NCBI GenBank assembly: GCA_000376725.2
Contig: KZ308603.1
Coordinates: forward strand, 648,021 to 712,020
Length of the DNA stretch: 64,000 bases
Origin: Ladona fulva
Taxonomy: Eukaryota > Arthropoda > Insecta > Odonata > Libellulidae
Direction of reading: 5' to 3'
Shown here: in pieces, positions 21,186-34,411 of the stretch
Position numbering within the stretch: position 1 is the first letter of the stretch
How the letters are laid out: every line of letters begins with the position of its first letter
The notes under the pieces: model-generated
Told to the model about the DNA's origin: nothing
Database searches by the model: none
The model's input: only the letters and a program-made list of their open reading frames with translations
Program-made: the position numbers and the translations under genes

Positions 21186-23727
21186 TATAATATTGATTAA
21201 AATGTATTTCTACCTCTTTTAAATGCTTGCACGCAAAGTAATAAATGCAGTGATATATTTTGTTGATTTTTGTTTTGACTGTTTTCAAAGAAATATAGAA
21301 GTTCCAGATGACACCAAAAGAATATTTCTTGTATTTTCTATGTGAAAGACGAAAGAAACAATAAATCACAGCTAAAACTCTCGCGAAAGACTACACTATG
21401 ATTAAATCAGAAGTCGTACCTCGGTCCTTTGATCTGCACACCCTCAGAAGATGCGTTACAATCTTTGGGAGCACATTTTTGCGTGGAAACTTTCGGAGAA
21501 TCAAGGCAGGGGATAATTATGTCGGCAATTAAACTTGTACCAGTGGAACCAATTTAACTTAACATCACTTCCGAAATTCACCGATGTTCCGTGGCATTTG
21601 CCCCTCGAGTGGTAGGCCACCCCCCCTTGGAACATTCAGACGCCTAAACCACCGCCCTCAATCCTCACGCCTTTTTCCTAGCGCGACCCTTTGTCACTTC
21701 AAAGCGATACTTAGCAACACCGCCTTTGCTGGGCTCTGAAAGGGAGGAACAGCGTCTTTGGAAAATCGTTCAGGTTGACTTTCGATGTACTTCGGCGGTG
21801 TTAAATACATCGAATTTCTGTCTATTTTGAGTGAATCTCACTGCCGAGGAGGAACGCAAGTTTCGTTAATGGCCTTTCTTTCGTAAGTCGGGCTTTAATT
21901 CCGAAATGGAGTGCGAAGTTTAAGAATATTTTCGTGGAGTAACAACACAAAGAGAATGAACTGATATTTACTATGAATCTGCCGAACAAAGAAATCTAAC
22001 CAACATCTCGTAACTGTTCCCTAATGCTTACCCCTGAGAATGAGGGTTAATTTTAGTTTCAATGCCCAAAAGAGGTGAAAGAGAAAAATATGATGTTACC
22101 CGGGTATTATTAATTTATTTTAATTACTATAACATACCGCTGCAGTTAGATGCAAAGTCAGGTAGGGAAGCTAACTTACATTACAATAACAGCTTACAAA
22201 AACAATGTTAAAAAGTCTTAAGTTTTATTTGTCTTTGCAAAGGTTATTCTTCAGCCAAATCAATGGCGTCACAAGCTCCACATGCGATCCGGTCCTCGAA
22301 AAATAATGTATCCGTTTGGCGGTGTTCTCCAGCCAACTTTCTCTTCTTTTACGCTCTGATAATCGGAGTAGGTTCTCGTCCGTATTTATTTCAATGTCGT
22401 GTCTATTGCGATATTCCACATCTCGGTTTTTCAACCCCTTTGCATTCTACTTACACTTACAATCGCCAGGGTCACATCCCATCATGCACGTGCAGTAAAC
22501 ATGGTATACGTTACCTCCATCTTGTACAAGTACTTTCTCAGAGTTATACTTTCATAGTGACGGTGTTACGTCTAAAATTGTAATTGTTTTTGTGATTTTC
22601 CGCGGGATAAAGACTACAAAATATTTGTATTTAATGACCTCCTCCATTAACTATATTAGGTTGCAAACTACGATAATTTATCACTTACACAGCTATAATT
22701 TACAAAACAATCCTAAAGCACTACAAAATCACGTTCATCTAACAATCAACTCGAGCAATACAGAATCCTCACATATAAAAGATGAATACCAGTGCATAAA
22801 ATAAAACTGAAAAAACATTGCTCACTCAATACAACACCTTTAAAATAATGCGTTGAATACTTATAATTTATACGTGAGTTATTAAACTATTAAGTAAAAC
22901 GTTAACTTGTAAAGGCACCATCATGAATTTGGAACGAAGTATGACATTTTTATCAAATTTTCATCGTCGAGTATGCATGGGAATGGATCGGAAAAATAGG
23001 CACGAATAAACTGGTTCAAAACATAGCCATTGTGACATTTCCGAGGAGTTTCTTACTTCTTTCAGATATGTAACTTCTTGCATAGAGGTGTGCAATACGG
23101 CAGAATGCTATTCAAGTTTCGAAAAACGGGATAAATCTCAATTCTTTAAGTCACAGAAGTCATTGAAATGAAGAACACTGTAGGTGTCATTCAAAAGCCT
23201 TGAGTCGTTACACCTGTCTAAAGTAGCCCATTATCATGTTTCGCAGGAATCAGCGAATGCATCAAGCGCAGGGTTCATACCCTATTTTATCGGTTATTGA
23301 TTTCAGTTTAACGTTTCTTCACACGAGGCGATACGATCTGTAAAAGCCTTTACTGCGTTAGGGGGCACGCCTGCATTTTCCTTGGTACGTATGTGTTCTA
23401 CCCTCCGGTAGGTTCATGTGCCCTAATATTCTCTATTCAACGTCATTTCTTTCGTTTCTAGGTAACTTACCCCATCCTTTGTGTCATCCAACAACTTTTG
23501 TTTTTGTCTTTCCAACTGCTTTTTCCCTTGTATTCCATCCTCAATTACATTGTTTTTCTTGGCATAATAAAAGATAGACATTACTTCCCGACGAAGTTAT
23601 TAGAGGTAAAACTTCGAAGAGATGGAACGCAGCAGTGCCTCTATATGACATTCTTCTTTAAGGCTTCCCTTCACAACTTCTTTAATAAGAATATCAATAT
23701 TTATTATGTATACTAGTCCTTATAGCA
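21186..23727. other. No recognised gene
   Basis: Unique DNA. Positions 21590-21760 are C-rich (CCACCCCCCC near 21619). Frames at 22225-22583 overlap on both strands and at 23498-23716; none has a recognisable domain. Confidence 0.35.
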
Positions 23728-24171
23728 GTGAAATCATCGACTCCTTAACCGTGTATAGGTGCTGCGGTGTGGCCTAAAATAGTTCTGGCATAACTCAAAA
23801 GAGAAAAATCCAACTGGAGTAGTCAATAAATGAAAATGTTAGACCTAAAATATTCCCCAGAAAACTTATGCTATTGAAGAAGGAAGTTTTGCTTCTGAAA
23901 TTATAATAAAGCTCAGCATTCTTTTCAGCCCGAGGAAGTTTTCCTAACAAATTTGATGAAATTATAGATTAGAAAAGACTAAAAAATAAATCAGACTAGG
24001 AAGTAAACCCACAATAAAAGCGACTGAACCATCAAATCACTGAGAGAAATACTCTCAGCAGAAGAACGCTGAGCTCTATTATAATCTCAGAAGCAAAACT
24101 TCCTGTTTTTACCGTCACCGAATGCCATCACACCCTAGCACCTATATTGGTTAAGGAGTCGCTAATTTCAC
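23728..24171. mobile_element. 444-bp fold-back element with long terminal inverted repeats
   Basis: The left terminus GTGAAATCATCGACTCCTTA..ACC..TATAGGTGCTG is inverted at the right end (GTGAAATTAGCGACTCCTTA read on the minus strand). A second, inner pair of inverted arms at ~23876-23925 and ~24062-24115 shares GGAAGTTTTGCTTCTGA and ATTATAATA(A/G)AGCTCAGC. So nearly the whole element can fold on itself. No target duplication could be defined and there is no open frame. It is best described as a non-autonomous fold-back MITE. Confidence 0.75.
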
Positions 24172-26113
24172 ACTATTTGACTTCACCGTAGACGCACTTT
24201 TATTTCAATATACTTATAGTTGTTGAAATATGTTATAATCGTTAGAAAAAAAACATTTTATTTTTTAAAGTTTCTCGGAAAATCGGATGCCTCTCAGTGA
24301 TATTAAATATGAAACATATATATAAGTATCACTTGAAAGACTCGAGAACGGTCTCGCAAGAAAAGTGGTTACAAATATTATTTCTTAAAACCTCCAGAGT
24401 TACGAAGAATTGTTGAATGAAAGCACAGTTTTGAGCAACAAAGATATATAACTTTCACTAATCCACAATATATGTTTCGTCGGCGACTAGTTTCGGCTAG
24501 TCTGGAAAAATAGCCTTGAAAATAACCATTCCTAGGAAGACTTACTAAGTTAAGTAAGAGTTAATAAAATACGCATAATTTCGCTAATTGGAATATTAAT
24601 TGTGATCAAAACTGTTTCTAAAAAGTCTGATTTAAATTAACTGAGTTCACCTTATCGCAAAACATATCAAAATGAAAACTTCCGAGCATCAATTCCAGGA
24701 ATCCAAAGCAGTTGGCTTCAGTTGGACAGCTCTCCAAATAAATCCGAAGCCAAAATACGATATGTATCATCGTTAGAAGTTTTCCTTCGCAGACCTCGGT
24801 AATACATCCTCCGAGTGTTTCAGAAGCTTAAAAGCGCCTACGCGGCATCGAATTATGCTCTCAAAAGTTAACGAATTTGCTTTTCTACAAATAACACCGC
24901 GTAGCCATGAAAGGGCTATTTACTCTGGGAAGAGTTCAAAGGCAAAGGAGATAGGGTAATGCGTGCTGCGGGAAGCTCATGCAAAGAGCAAGGATTGGGG
25001 AAGATGGCAGCAAATAAGTAATCAGGAGAAAGGGGAATTAGCGGACTCTGATTGGTCCAGACGATTAAAGGGCGGCAGGGGGTCACGAGGGACGTAGGGT
25101 CAAGCTCTCTGCTGCCGAGATCGCAGAATGAAATCGGAGTAGGTACTTAGAGGAGAGCGGGGGTCAAAGGGGTGGTTAAACCCCCAGGATTTAATAGCGG
25201 TCTACAAGACAGATCAGAAGGGTTCGGTAGGAAGGTGTTATAAGCTTTCTGGGGGACGAGGGCATCGAGTAATCCCGGGATGAGGAATATTCACAGTCGG
25301 CGGTCGCTTTCTTATCGAATGCGCCGGACTCCCAGAAGAACGCGGCGATTTATTCCGCCGCTATCTGATAAAAACACCAAAGGGTTTCACTCTCCCAGTT
25401 TCTCCTTTATTAACTGTCAGAGATGGAATTCTTTTGCAGGAGAACCGGCGCCCGAAATTGGCTTCGGAAGCGTTCTGGGAACCGGAGTCCTCTTCCGCCC
25501 ACTCCGTGTTTACAATTTAATCGGCGGCGGAGACTAATTTAATTACTTGGCGGACTCTTCGCGTCCTCTTGTAAATTATTTACGGTCTCGATAAGTCCGC
25601 CATCCTTTCCGAGTATCATTCTGTCCCTCCATGAATAATCTATTGCCGCCAAACGACTGCTCCCTAAATGCCGAATTACTTTTAAGGATGCCGTTTCGCT
25701 GTGTCGGCCCTCGGAAGAGTTTGCTGCTTAAATGAATTTATATCTCGGTATCGCTCCGGAGACCTGCGCGATGGCTTCCTTTTTGCTTAATGCATTTCCT
25801 CTCACCGTACGATCGCAATCTTATGGTGGAATGATCCCTTAGTAATGATGGGACTTAAAGGACTCTTTGAGCAAGGATTGCCTTCGCCACTTTCCTTTGT
25901 AATTATAGACTGATACATACTGTCGTTACTCACAGTGAAATGAGACAAAAGCATCACCTTTTACTTAATGTTACCAAATTTACTAAACTGAATTATCATC
26001 GTATATAAGGAACCATTTTGACTATTTTTCTCTCATGTCTAATTTCACAAATGTGACTGTTTCTACATCGATATGGATGAAAAGCTTGGGCGCCTAGAAA
26101 AAGAGACCATAAA
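24172..26113. other. Unrecognised DNA; GC-richer block 24900-25830
   Basis: Positions 24900-25830 are less AT-rich, with many CG dinucleotides and purine-rich plus-strand tracts (25040-25280). An 85-codon plus frame (25280-25537) lies within it without a recognisable domain. The block may be regulatory or a non-coding exon; there is no direct evidence. Confidence 0.35.
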
Positions 26114-26372
26114 CAGATTGAAATATCAGAATTGAAATTTCTAACGTCTTTTAAGGACAGAACAAGTCCGGAACATATACAAATGAAGACATAAGGCTTG
26201 AATTTGAAGCAAAATCAGTGAAAAAAGAGCAAAGCAAAGAGCATCAGAAAAAGCAGCAAATTATAAAGAAAGATGGAGAGAACAGGTTGAGTGCATGGCT
26301 CTAGAAAGCATTCCCAGAAAGGTCTTGGAGTACAAGCCGATAGGGAAAGAAGTATTGGGAGACCAAGAGTAT
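26114..26372 (+). pseudogene. Degenerate RT C-terminus (RTE-like LINE)
   Basis: Translation from 26114 gives a fragment including SELKFLTSFKDRTSPEHI. After a frame change come NEDIRLEFEAKSV and then ERWREQVECMALESIPRK with VLEYKPIGKEVLGDQ. This is the order seen in non-LTR element C-termini: AEMKFLR..RIRNEDIR..., W..HV.RM...R.PK..L.Y.P.GKR..GRP. The catalytic palm (YADD) is not present in the fragment. At least one frameshift and several stops make it a dead remnant. Confidence 0.7.
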
Positions 26373-26440
26373 GATGGTGAAGTCTGATCAATCATCATTC
26401 CTAAATCTGGAAAGCAAGATGATGATGATGATGATAAAAT
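26114..26440 (+). mobile_element. RTE-like LINE, 3' end with (GAT)n tail
   Basis: A degenerate reverse-transcriptase C-terminus (26114-26372) is followed about 45 bases later by a GATGATGATGATGATG run at 26419-26436. Trinucleotide tails of this kind are typical of RTE-type non-LTR retrotransposons. It is 5'-truncated and frameshifted, so it cannot move on its own. Clade assignment rests on the C-terminal pattern and is tentative. Confidence 0.65.
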
Positions 26441-26984
26441 TACTCTCCTTCAAAAATCACACGGTGCGTGATGTTTACGTATATTGGTTACGTTTGCCAA
26501 TAAGTACAATATCTTACGATTGCCTAAATGATATGATAAAAGCAATTGCTAACTAAATAAAGCATTTCAATGGCGCAGTTAATAAAAGTGATTTTAAATT
26601 CAATAGAATTATAGGTAGAGCATATTTTAATTGTAGTGATAAACGCCTTTCTTTGGGTTACATTGCGTCTATTTTGTATCTATAGAGGATCTTTTATATA
26701 ACTGAGTTTCTTCTATGTCATAGTTTTTACGTTTTTTACCTTTTACGTTTATGAGTTTTAAGAATTTAGACCGTGATAGAAAAATGCAAATAAAATAATA
26801 CTTTCTGGGTATTAATGTCTAGGATATTATCACGCATTATGTTACTGCATAAGGGAAGAAAATGTAAACTTATAATTTAATTTAATTTGGTACATCGTAC
26901 CTTAGTAACCCATTCAATGCATTTTAAAACACTACACATTTTGGAATTAGGTATAGTTGGGTTGGATTTTGAAATTTTAGAACT
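26441..26984. other. No recognised feature
   Basis: AT-rich DNA between an RTE tail and an inverted SINE pair. Confidence 0.3.
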
Positions 26985-27115
26985 ACTTCACACCATTCTG
27001 TCATGGAGAAACGGCCATGAAAAAGAGTTTGACGTGACCGAGACTCGAACCAAGGTCTTCCAGTTTCCAATTGATAACTCTGACCATCGAGATTTCTAAC
27101 ATTCACACGGCTCCG
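26985..27115 (-). mobile_element. tRNA-derived SINE S2, copy b (inverted)
   Basis: On the minus strand: TCGATGGTCAGAGTTATC, CCTTGGTTCGAGTCTCGG (B-box region), TCACGTCA, then TTTTTCATGGCCGTTTCTCC. The last part matches the body of the neighbouring plus-strand copy (TTTTCATGACCGTTTCTCC). It stands head-to-head with copy c. Confidence 0.65.
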
Positions 27116-27260
27116 TTCGCAAGATTTTGTTTGCAAGGGAATTAAGAGATCCGGGTTCGAGTCCCGGTCCCGTCAGGCCCGTTTTCATGACCGTTTCTCC
27201 TTGGGAACTTTCCTTGGCGCTCACCTTTAAGTGAGAAAAGTCACCTAAAGCCTTTTTTTC
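27116..27260 (+). mobile_element. tRNA-derived SINE S2, copy c
   Basis: Contains CCGGGTTCGAGTCCCGG (27151-27167), a strong polymerase III B box, followed by TCCCGTCAGG and TTTTCATGACCGTTTCTCC. The upstream half does not fold as an A-box/D-arm, so it is not a tRNA gene. With copy b it forms an inverted pair separated by almost nothing. Confidence 0.65.
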
Positions 27261-30200
27261 TTGTCTTTTTGTTCATAATGTTTGCGTGAAAATGTATCGA
27301 AAATAGTGGTATAATTCGAAAATCACATTTGGAAAAGAAAGCTACACATCAGCAAATAATGGAGTTTGAATGCATAATAGAGAAAGGTCACGACTGTAGG
27401 AGAGTAAAAAAGTATACACGTTTCAACGCTTTATTTAAAATCCATTGAGGCATGCGCTTCTATAAATATGAAAATTCATTCATATCTAGGGAAAACAGAG
27501 ACCAATACTCAGGAGATTATGTTAAAACATACGGGAAATAGTCTTAAAAAAGGATTCTAAATCAAATCACATAAATCTGGATATAATGGGATGTATAAAT
27601 GGAGGAGCCAATAGAACGCCAAATGTTTATTCATTCTAGAACTTTCCGAACGATTCGAGCGTATGATATATGCGTTGCCAGTCTCCGGGATTTCTATGAA
27701 TAACATGAAGAGGTCATCTCAAAACAAATATGTACATATTTATGCTCATGCAAATGAGAATTACATAGTTCCTTTCTTTGAGCAGTACCAGTTTACCACG
27801 AAGAAAATATATAATACCTGACAATATAGAGGGAATGTAGAGAGAATGAGACGAGAGTGAGTTTAAAAGTGCATTTTCGTGTTTGATGCACATTCGCCCT
27901 ATGAAGACGGTACTTTCGGTTCACGCGATGGCTCCATGAAAATACTTGTTCTCTCTTTCTCAAAGTCTATATCTACTTAACCGCGTCATATCTCATCATT
28001 TTGGAGATTAGACTGAGATTTTTCGTGCCTCTAGATCATAGAAATATATCAGCTGAGAATATCCTTTCAACACAACGCCATACCATTCTATTTATGAAAT
28101 TATTTGATCAAAGTTGGAAGTGTCTTTTTCATTCGCTGCGTTGAGACATCTAGAAGACTACGAGAACTATAACGGATAGATCAATAATAAATGTAAAGAT
28201 GGCACAATCTATTGAAAACTATGTTTAGCATTCAATGTCAATGTTTAATTTAATGAGGAGAGACAAAAGGCATGACTTGCATTGATGATACAAAGTACCA
28301 GCTCCTCAACAATTCTATTATTTAACTTCACATGGTAAAGCAATTGGTGAAATAAGGATAATACCATTAGAAGAAGCTAAACATCCCTCAATTTCTGATT
28401 TCGCCGCTTCGTAGTTTTTAACTCTCGGGAATCACAAAATATAATATGGAAATATTTTTCAGAAAGCCACTGCATGTTCCATTAATATTGTGGAGCATTA
28501 CATTGATAAAAAACTGTCGGAAAATTTGTAAATGATTATAAAATTTCTTAAAAAACTTTCTTACAGTCTCTTTCATTTACATCTTATGCAGTATGTTTTT
28601 CAACGTTAATTTAAAACGTATTCGATATAATATATTTTATATTACTTCAAGTCTACAGTTCAGCTGTTAGATACCGACAGTTGCTATGTAAACCTCTGAA
28701 AACTTCTACAGAGAAAACGGCGTTACCGAAAAGGAAGGAATCCTATTCATGTAATGAAAATTCAGTAGTAATTTAAGTAAATTAATACGCTTACGTATAA
28801 AAATGCGTTATTTAAAAACCCAGTTTATAAGTCCAGTTACAGTAGATAAATATCCGAAGAACATTAAATTACTGGAATACACGGAAGCGAAAAAATCAAC
28901 CTAATTTGCATTCGCACCCTTGACGTTCCTTTCCCTCGCGGGTTTTCTGAATTATAAACCTCTTTCTAAATTTCCAAAGCTTTTTCGACTCTTAGGATTC
29001 GCACTTTGTTTGAAATTAATTATGAAACTGAAAGTTGTTATTTGTCGACTGAATCTAATTAAAAACATTACGCTGATATATTGTAAAAATACACATATAA
29101 ATAAATAGGATATAATTCATCGTAAAGCTTAAAGAAACACTTCCGTACGTACTATTTCGGTAACTGAGCCATCAATCTTGATTACTCTAAATATACAGTG
29201 AAGTGCAAAAATAGCACAGCTGAAAATACCTTGGAAAGTACCAACAAAACACTAGTTCGGCAGTTTTTCTTTGAACTCTATCGTACACATGTACTGCATC
29301 CTTGCTTAATAGCAATCCCTTTTCACGCCAGAATTAGTTTCCCCCTCTCCCCGCATTGGCGTGACCGTTCTTCCGCCTCCATTTCCGCTTTTTTGGTCGT
29401 TTTTCCGTTTATCGCGCGGAAGTTGCGGAGAAGAAAGAAAGAAATATGTGTGAGGCGGCTCCGATTAATTACCTTTTGTGGGAGAAAGGGAGAGGTGGAA
29501 TGGGTAGGAAATGGCGAGGGAAAAAGGGAGGAAATGAAGAAGAAGATAAAAGAAGGTAAAAGACTAGCACGAAACAAAGGCGAGTACCCATTACGGAGTT
29601 TAATTGGAATACGCCATCTCCTTTACGCCATTTCGACATTCTATTTTTTTCGCCCCCAATTTCTTCGCCAGTCACTGATTGCCCCGATCGAGCTGACCTT
29701 CGAACTCCGTTCCCCTTAGCAACTAACGCCCTCTTTATTTTCTTCTCGGTTTCCAATGACCTCTCATTTGCTTCCTGACCAATTAATATCGCCGGTGGAG
29801 ATACGTGTTCTGCGCGATGGCAATTATGCCATTTATATCGGCGCTTAATTGCACTCACCCTTCTATCTCCCCTTTCTGGAAAAAGTGAAGGGTTTGCCTT
29901 GTCTCTATAGAGGAGCTGTCAACTGTTGATCGTTCTTTATCTTCGAGAGTTTTCTCAAGTCTGTTATTCAATATGCTACTCTTGAACGACCCTCGTGTTT
30001 CGTTTTTTCCCAAATAATGAGCATTAGATAATGTGATTTTAATTGGATGTTTTCAAAAGAGGGACGAGTTACCTAACCGACTCGCCTAAAGAGGGGCACG
30101 CAGTTTAAAATGGATTTGTTGAACGAGAGTAATTAATCACTATCTATTAGTAGATTTATCGGAAATACATGTGAATTTTATTACTAAATTAGAAACATTA

Positions 30201-33200
30201 CGGTAGAGTATGAATAAGAAAATACGATAGGGTTTTTAAAAGTATGAATAGTAACAATAAGTGCTAATTAGTGATAATGGTTATTAGAGGGCGATAATTC
30301 CGTAATTCATGCTAATGAGACTTGTGGGTAGGTCAATTTGGGGGATTATTACCCAAAACAATCCGTTAATAATAATTTTGGAGCCACAAAATGTCTCTCC
30401 AACAGTTTTGATTCAAGTTTTTGAGCGACGGCATGGGAAATGGTGGGACAGATATTGAGAGAATAGGAATCGCTAAAGAAATTAATTGGGAGGGTAGAAC
30501 ACAGGGGATAAAGGAAGACGAGAAGACAAAAACGTAAGATGCTGGATGATACGAAGGGGATAGATTGCGTAGAAAAGATAGAAAGTGAATTGAATATGGA
30601 ATTCCAGGGAGCATAAACCAGCCGGAAGATAGGCTCATGTGCCATAGCCACTTATATATGCATGTAATGTAGGCATACTTACAAAAGCTGTAAGTCGGTC
30701 GAATTTTTAAAGAAATCGAATTTTCGAAGAAATGAGCAAAATGATCGATTTTCAACTGTGAGGATGAAGAATAACGGCAACACAATTATATCTATTAAAT
30801 GTTTTTCCATAAAATCCATTTTTCTTCCCTTCTATTAATTCCATTTCCAACGAACTAATTAAAAATATAAATATATATTTGTTTAAAATCCTATATCATG
30901 CTACGTAATCGTATTTAGTACCTATTTCTGACAAGGATTAAACTGAAAATGGAACTCTCTAGTCCCAATTTCGCCCAACAAAGACGCTGGATAAAAATAA
31001 AATAATTGGTCTACATTAGAAGTTAAAATAGGTTTAAAAACTGTGTATTTAATCACACATAGCATACTCTCTTATTGTGTCTTAAACGAAACACTAAAAA
31101 GTTACGAGCGAAATTCCCGATTTTCAATTCTTATTTCCATAACGAGCAACGGATGAATCTATATCAGGATAATTTCGTTAGAATATAAAAGGATGAGGAC
31201 TTAGTCACATCACAGTAGCTATTGATTACCAACTTGCGTTCATAATGTCCGTGTAAAATTAGAGAACGTTAGCGGCTGATTGGGGAGCAATTTTCGACCA
31301 AATATTCGAAATCATAAACCTTAAAATACGTGTACTGGCGATAATTTGCGCGTTTTGGCCAATGGAAGAAGTTGGTGCGGATCGCGAAGTAATAAATTAT
31401 CAATTAGCTCAAACATGAGGTAATTGCCTCCGATCAATTTCGTAATTAAACAGTGAAGGGGAGCATGCAAAATGGATCGCCATCATTAGCTGGACTATCA
31501 ATTACTACCACTTAGCAGAAATGCTGGGAGACTTTCCCATTTCATTTTCAGAAACTAGGTAGTGCAGAAAATTATAGTGTAGTAGAAGATTTCATAATAT
31601 CTCTTATTCGGAATCTTTTTTTATAAAATTATCTTTAATGGGCAATGTATTTGATATTCGTAAGCCTCCATAATCCTATAATAGGACGACATTTGCTTAG
31701 GCGATATTCGATATTAACTTCTTTTAATCGCATTTGTTAAGCTTACTCGTTAAAAATTAAGAATTATACACCAAACATACCTCAATGAAATGAAAGTTGA
31801 AACGAGGATAAAGGTTATATTGCGAGTTGGAAAATAGTTTTGTAACATTTAAATCCATTAGGTCGTCAATTGGCCGTCTGAAATGTACATGACGGGAAGA
31901 ATTGCTTTAGTGTAGGCTATTTAAAAACTAGTAAAAGGGCTGATTCCAATGGTGGGTGCGAAACAATTCAGTTTTCAGGCTACAACCTGAAAAAATACCG
32001 ACAAAAATAGGTACTCAAATCGGATTAAAATGGTAACATGACAAATTTATTTGCCATAAAGCCTTCAATTTTCTAATCTTGATGTTTATGTAAGTGGTCT
32101 AAATTGATCCGATACTTTTAAAACAGAAATATCGGTTTTTCGCTGGAATTCGAGAAAAATGGGACTCTCCGAAAGCTGTATACGGATTTCTAAATAATCG
32201 ATGAAATATAATTGAGTTATTACCTTTGCGCAAACGCAATTTTAAATGGAAAATAATATAAGAGCAAAGTTTTCCTACCCGGAATTCGATTTGATGACAT
32301 TAGTTCACTGATCGAGCTAGCGTGGATTCAAAGTAAAGAACGTTCTACTTTTTTTTTAGTTTATGACCAAAAGTGTCGATAACGGAGATTGAATGGTAGT
32401 TTAGAAAAAATAGTCAAATGCATCGCAATCAAACTGAGGTTTTATGGCTCTTGCATGCGAAAGTTTTCAGTCATAATTTCAGTTTGAAGGATAAAGAGAA
32501 AAAAATCAGCTGTTTTCTAATATAAAGGTGCGATTAAACAAGATATTCTAATTGCTCGGAAGGCAATTTAGGCCATGCATTTGAGAGGGCTGTAATCATC
32601 GTAGCTTATAGTTAGCGCGCTGAATGTGTTGTCTATAGAAAAGATATTGCTCCCAGTTTGGGACATTTGATTTATCAACCTTATAAATTCTGCTTAAAAA
32701 GATTAAAAAATTAGCAATGGAATTATTTCAAACTTTTATTTATTGAAAAATGCGCAATAAGCCCGCGCAATCCGAAGGTAGTTGAAAATGTATATGGGGG
32801 ATCTCTTGCTATCTATTGGCGTACATCTAAATCAACTAAAACAGCATCTGAATCATACGCACTTTTTAATATTAGAAATCCGTAGTGCCTAATCAAACTG
32901 CTTCTCCAACGTCAAGCATTTTAAAGCAGGAAATAAGTAAATCCAGCCTTTACGTGATTTTACGAAACGGAAGAAGTGAAGAAGGAAGAGATGGGAATGG
33001 GATGGAAGAAAATTCGATGCGGAGGAAATAATACGAAGCCGAGAGCGGGAGTGGGGAAGAGGATTTGGAAACAATTGAAGAAAGAGAGGCGTGGGATGAG
33101 AGGGCGGTCGGGGAAAGCTGATTACAGAGATAGTTCTAAGGCTAGGGGATTATGCGAATTGAGAGGGAAACTGGAAGTGAGGGATCATGTGTATTGCATA

Positions 33201-34132
33201 TGCAAAATCAGTCGAATTGCAAAGAATTAAACTAGCAAGAATCCACTGCTCTCCTGGAGGAATTGTCATTATGTGAGCTTTGTAAGAGAAACTTTTATCA
33301 ATTATCGACGGAGAATTAAATCCTCTGTCTTAAGTCGCAAAAATCTTAGACCTTTTTAATTCGCAGATGTCGCGAGTGGCGAGGGATTTCCCATGGGATA
33401 CTTACGAGGAATTTCCATCCCTGTGTCTTTCATTCCATTACGAATCTCTTTATCATATTTAATTCGAAATCACCCAAAGGTAATGGATATTCTTCAACTG
33501 CCCGAGAAATTTATTCCTTCGGTTTATTCCGTCGTGTCTAAAAGATATTTGATTTTTTTTCACGAAAACAAGGTAATTCGGCAAAATTGAATGGATATTT
33601 TAATTACATTTCAAGATCTCTCTCAACCTTATGAGATAAGTAAACAATCTCTAATTACGTCAATTTGGCAGAAATCTTTAATTTAGTACCGAATGAAATA
33701 ATAATAAATGGAGTAATTGTCTTGTTTCTTATCACAGTTCCAAAGGAAAAATCATTTTTTCAAGGAAGAGTGAAATTCTTATAAAGACATTAGGATACAA
33801 CGACATTTCGATTTTTAAAAATTCGTACTGAGTTACAGGTCATTTATGTCTCAAATTCGATTCTGAATGGGTAGATTCCACTCAATAATTTTAAAATTAA
33901 CTTCATAACTGTATACTCAATCGTCTGTAATTAACTTTCCGTTAAGTTGGTTGTTAAGAATCAGATTCCTACTTGAGAGCGTAGATGGCGGAGGCTCTCA
34001 ACCTTATATCCCACTTCGTTCTATCACAAATTTGGCACGAAACTCTGCAATATATCTGTGAGTTTCAACTCTGATTCGTATATATGAGCAAAAATGCACT
34101 GAGTGTAAAAGTGAAATGTTTGCGACATCATG
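27261..34132. other. Long unrecognised stretch
   Basis: Nearly 7 kb without any element I can name. Sub-blocks worth marking: 29320-29870, GC-richer, with a purine-rich core (29478-29560) and a 173-codon plus frame (29198-29719) of unconvincing composition; 30420-30600, purine-rich, with two overlapping minus frames; 31300-31510, mixed composition with several homeodomain-type TAATTA/CAATTA words; 32975-33180, purine-rich. No splice-bounded protein-like exon was recognised by reading. Confidence 0.35.
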
Positions 34133-34411
34133 GGATACTGTCCCCACAAAATTAAATTACTAGAAGCTTTATAAGAGTACTTGCTGTCGCATTACTAATA
34201 TTAAAAAATATAGCATATCTCATAGTGCATAAAATATCATCCTGCGGTACGTTGCTGACAAGTTTAGAAGCTGTGGTTTATGAAATATGGCACCTTCGTA
34301 TCTTGAATCATAACCTCGCCGAATGAGTGGTCCATCTGTGTTTCTAAAGTCTAAGTGTCTCGGACTAGATCCAAATCTTAGGATTGGGATTTGGGAGCGT
34401 GGACAGTATCC
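34133..34411. mobile_element. Possible ~280-bp TIR element
   Basis: The left word GGATACTGTCC (34133-34143) is inverted at the right as GGACAGTATCC (34401-34411). A few more bases match if one mismatch is allowed (CCAC/GTGG-type flank). The interior has no transposase. An 11-13 bp inverted match at this spacing could be chance. Confidence 0.3.

Noticed and set aside
27116..27180. Possible true tRNA gene (perfect B box)
   Set aside because: No A box at the right distance, no acceptor stem, and the downstream sequence is shared with other SINE copies.
29198..29719. 173-codon plus-strand open frame
   Set aside because: No motif, with overlapping frames on the opposite strand (84 and 129 codons). 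Composition-driven.
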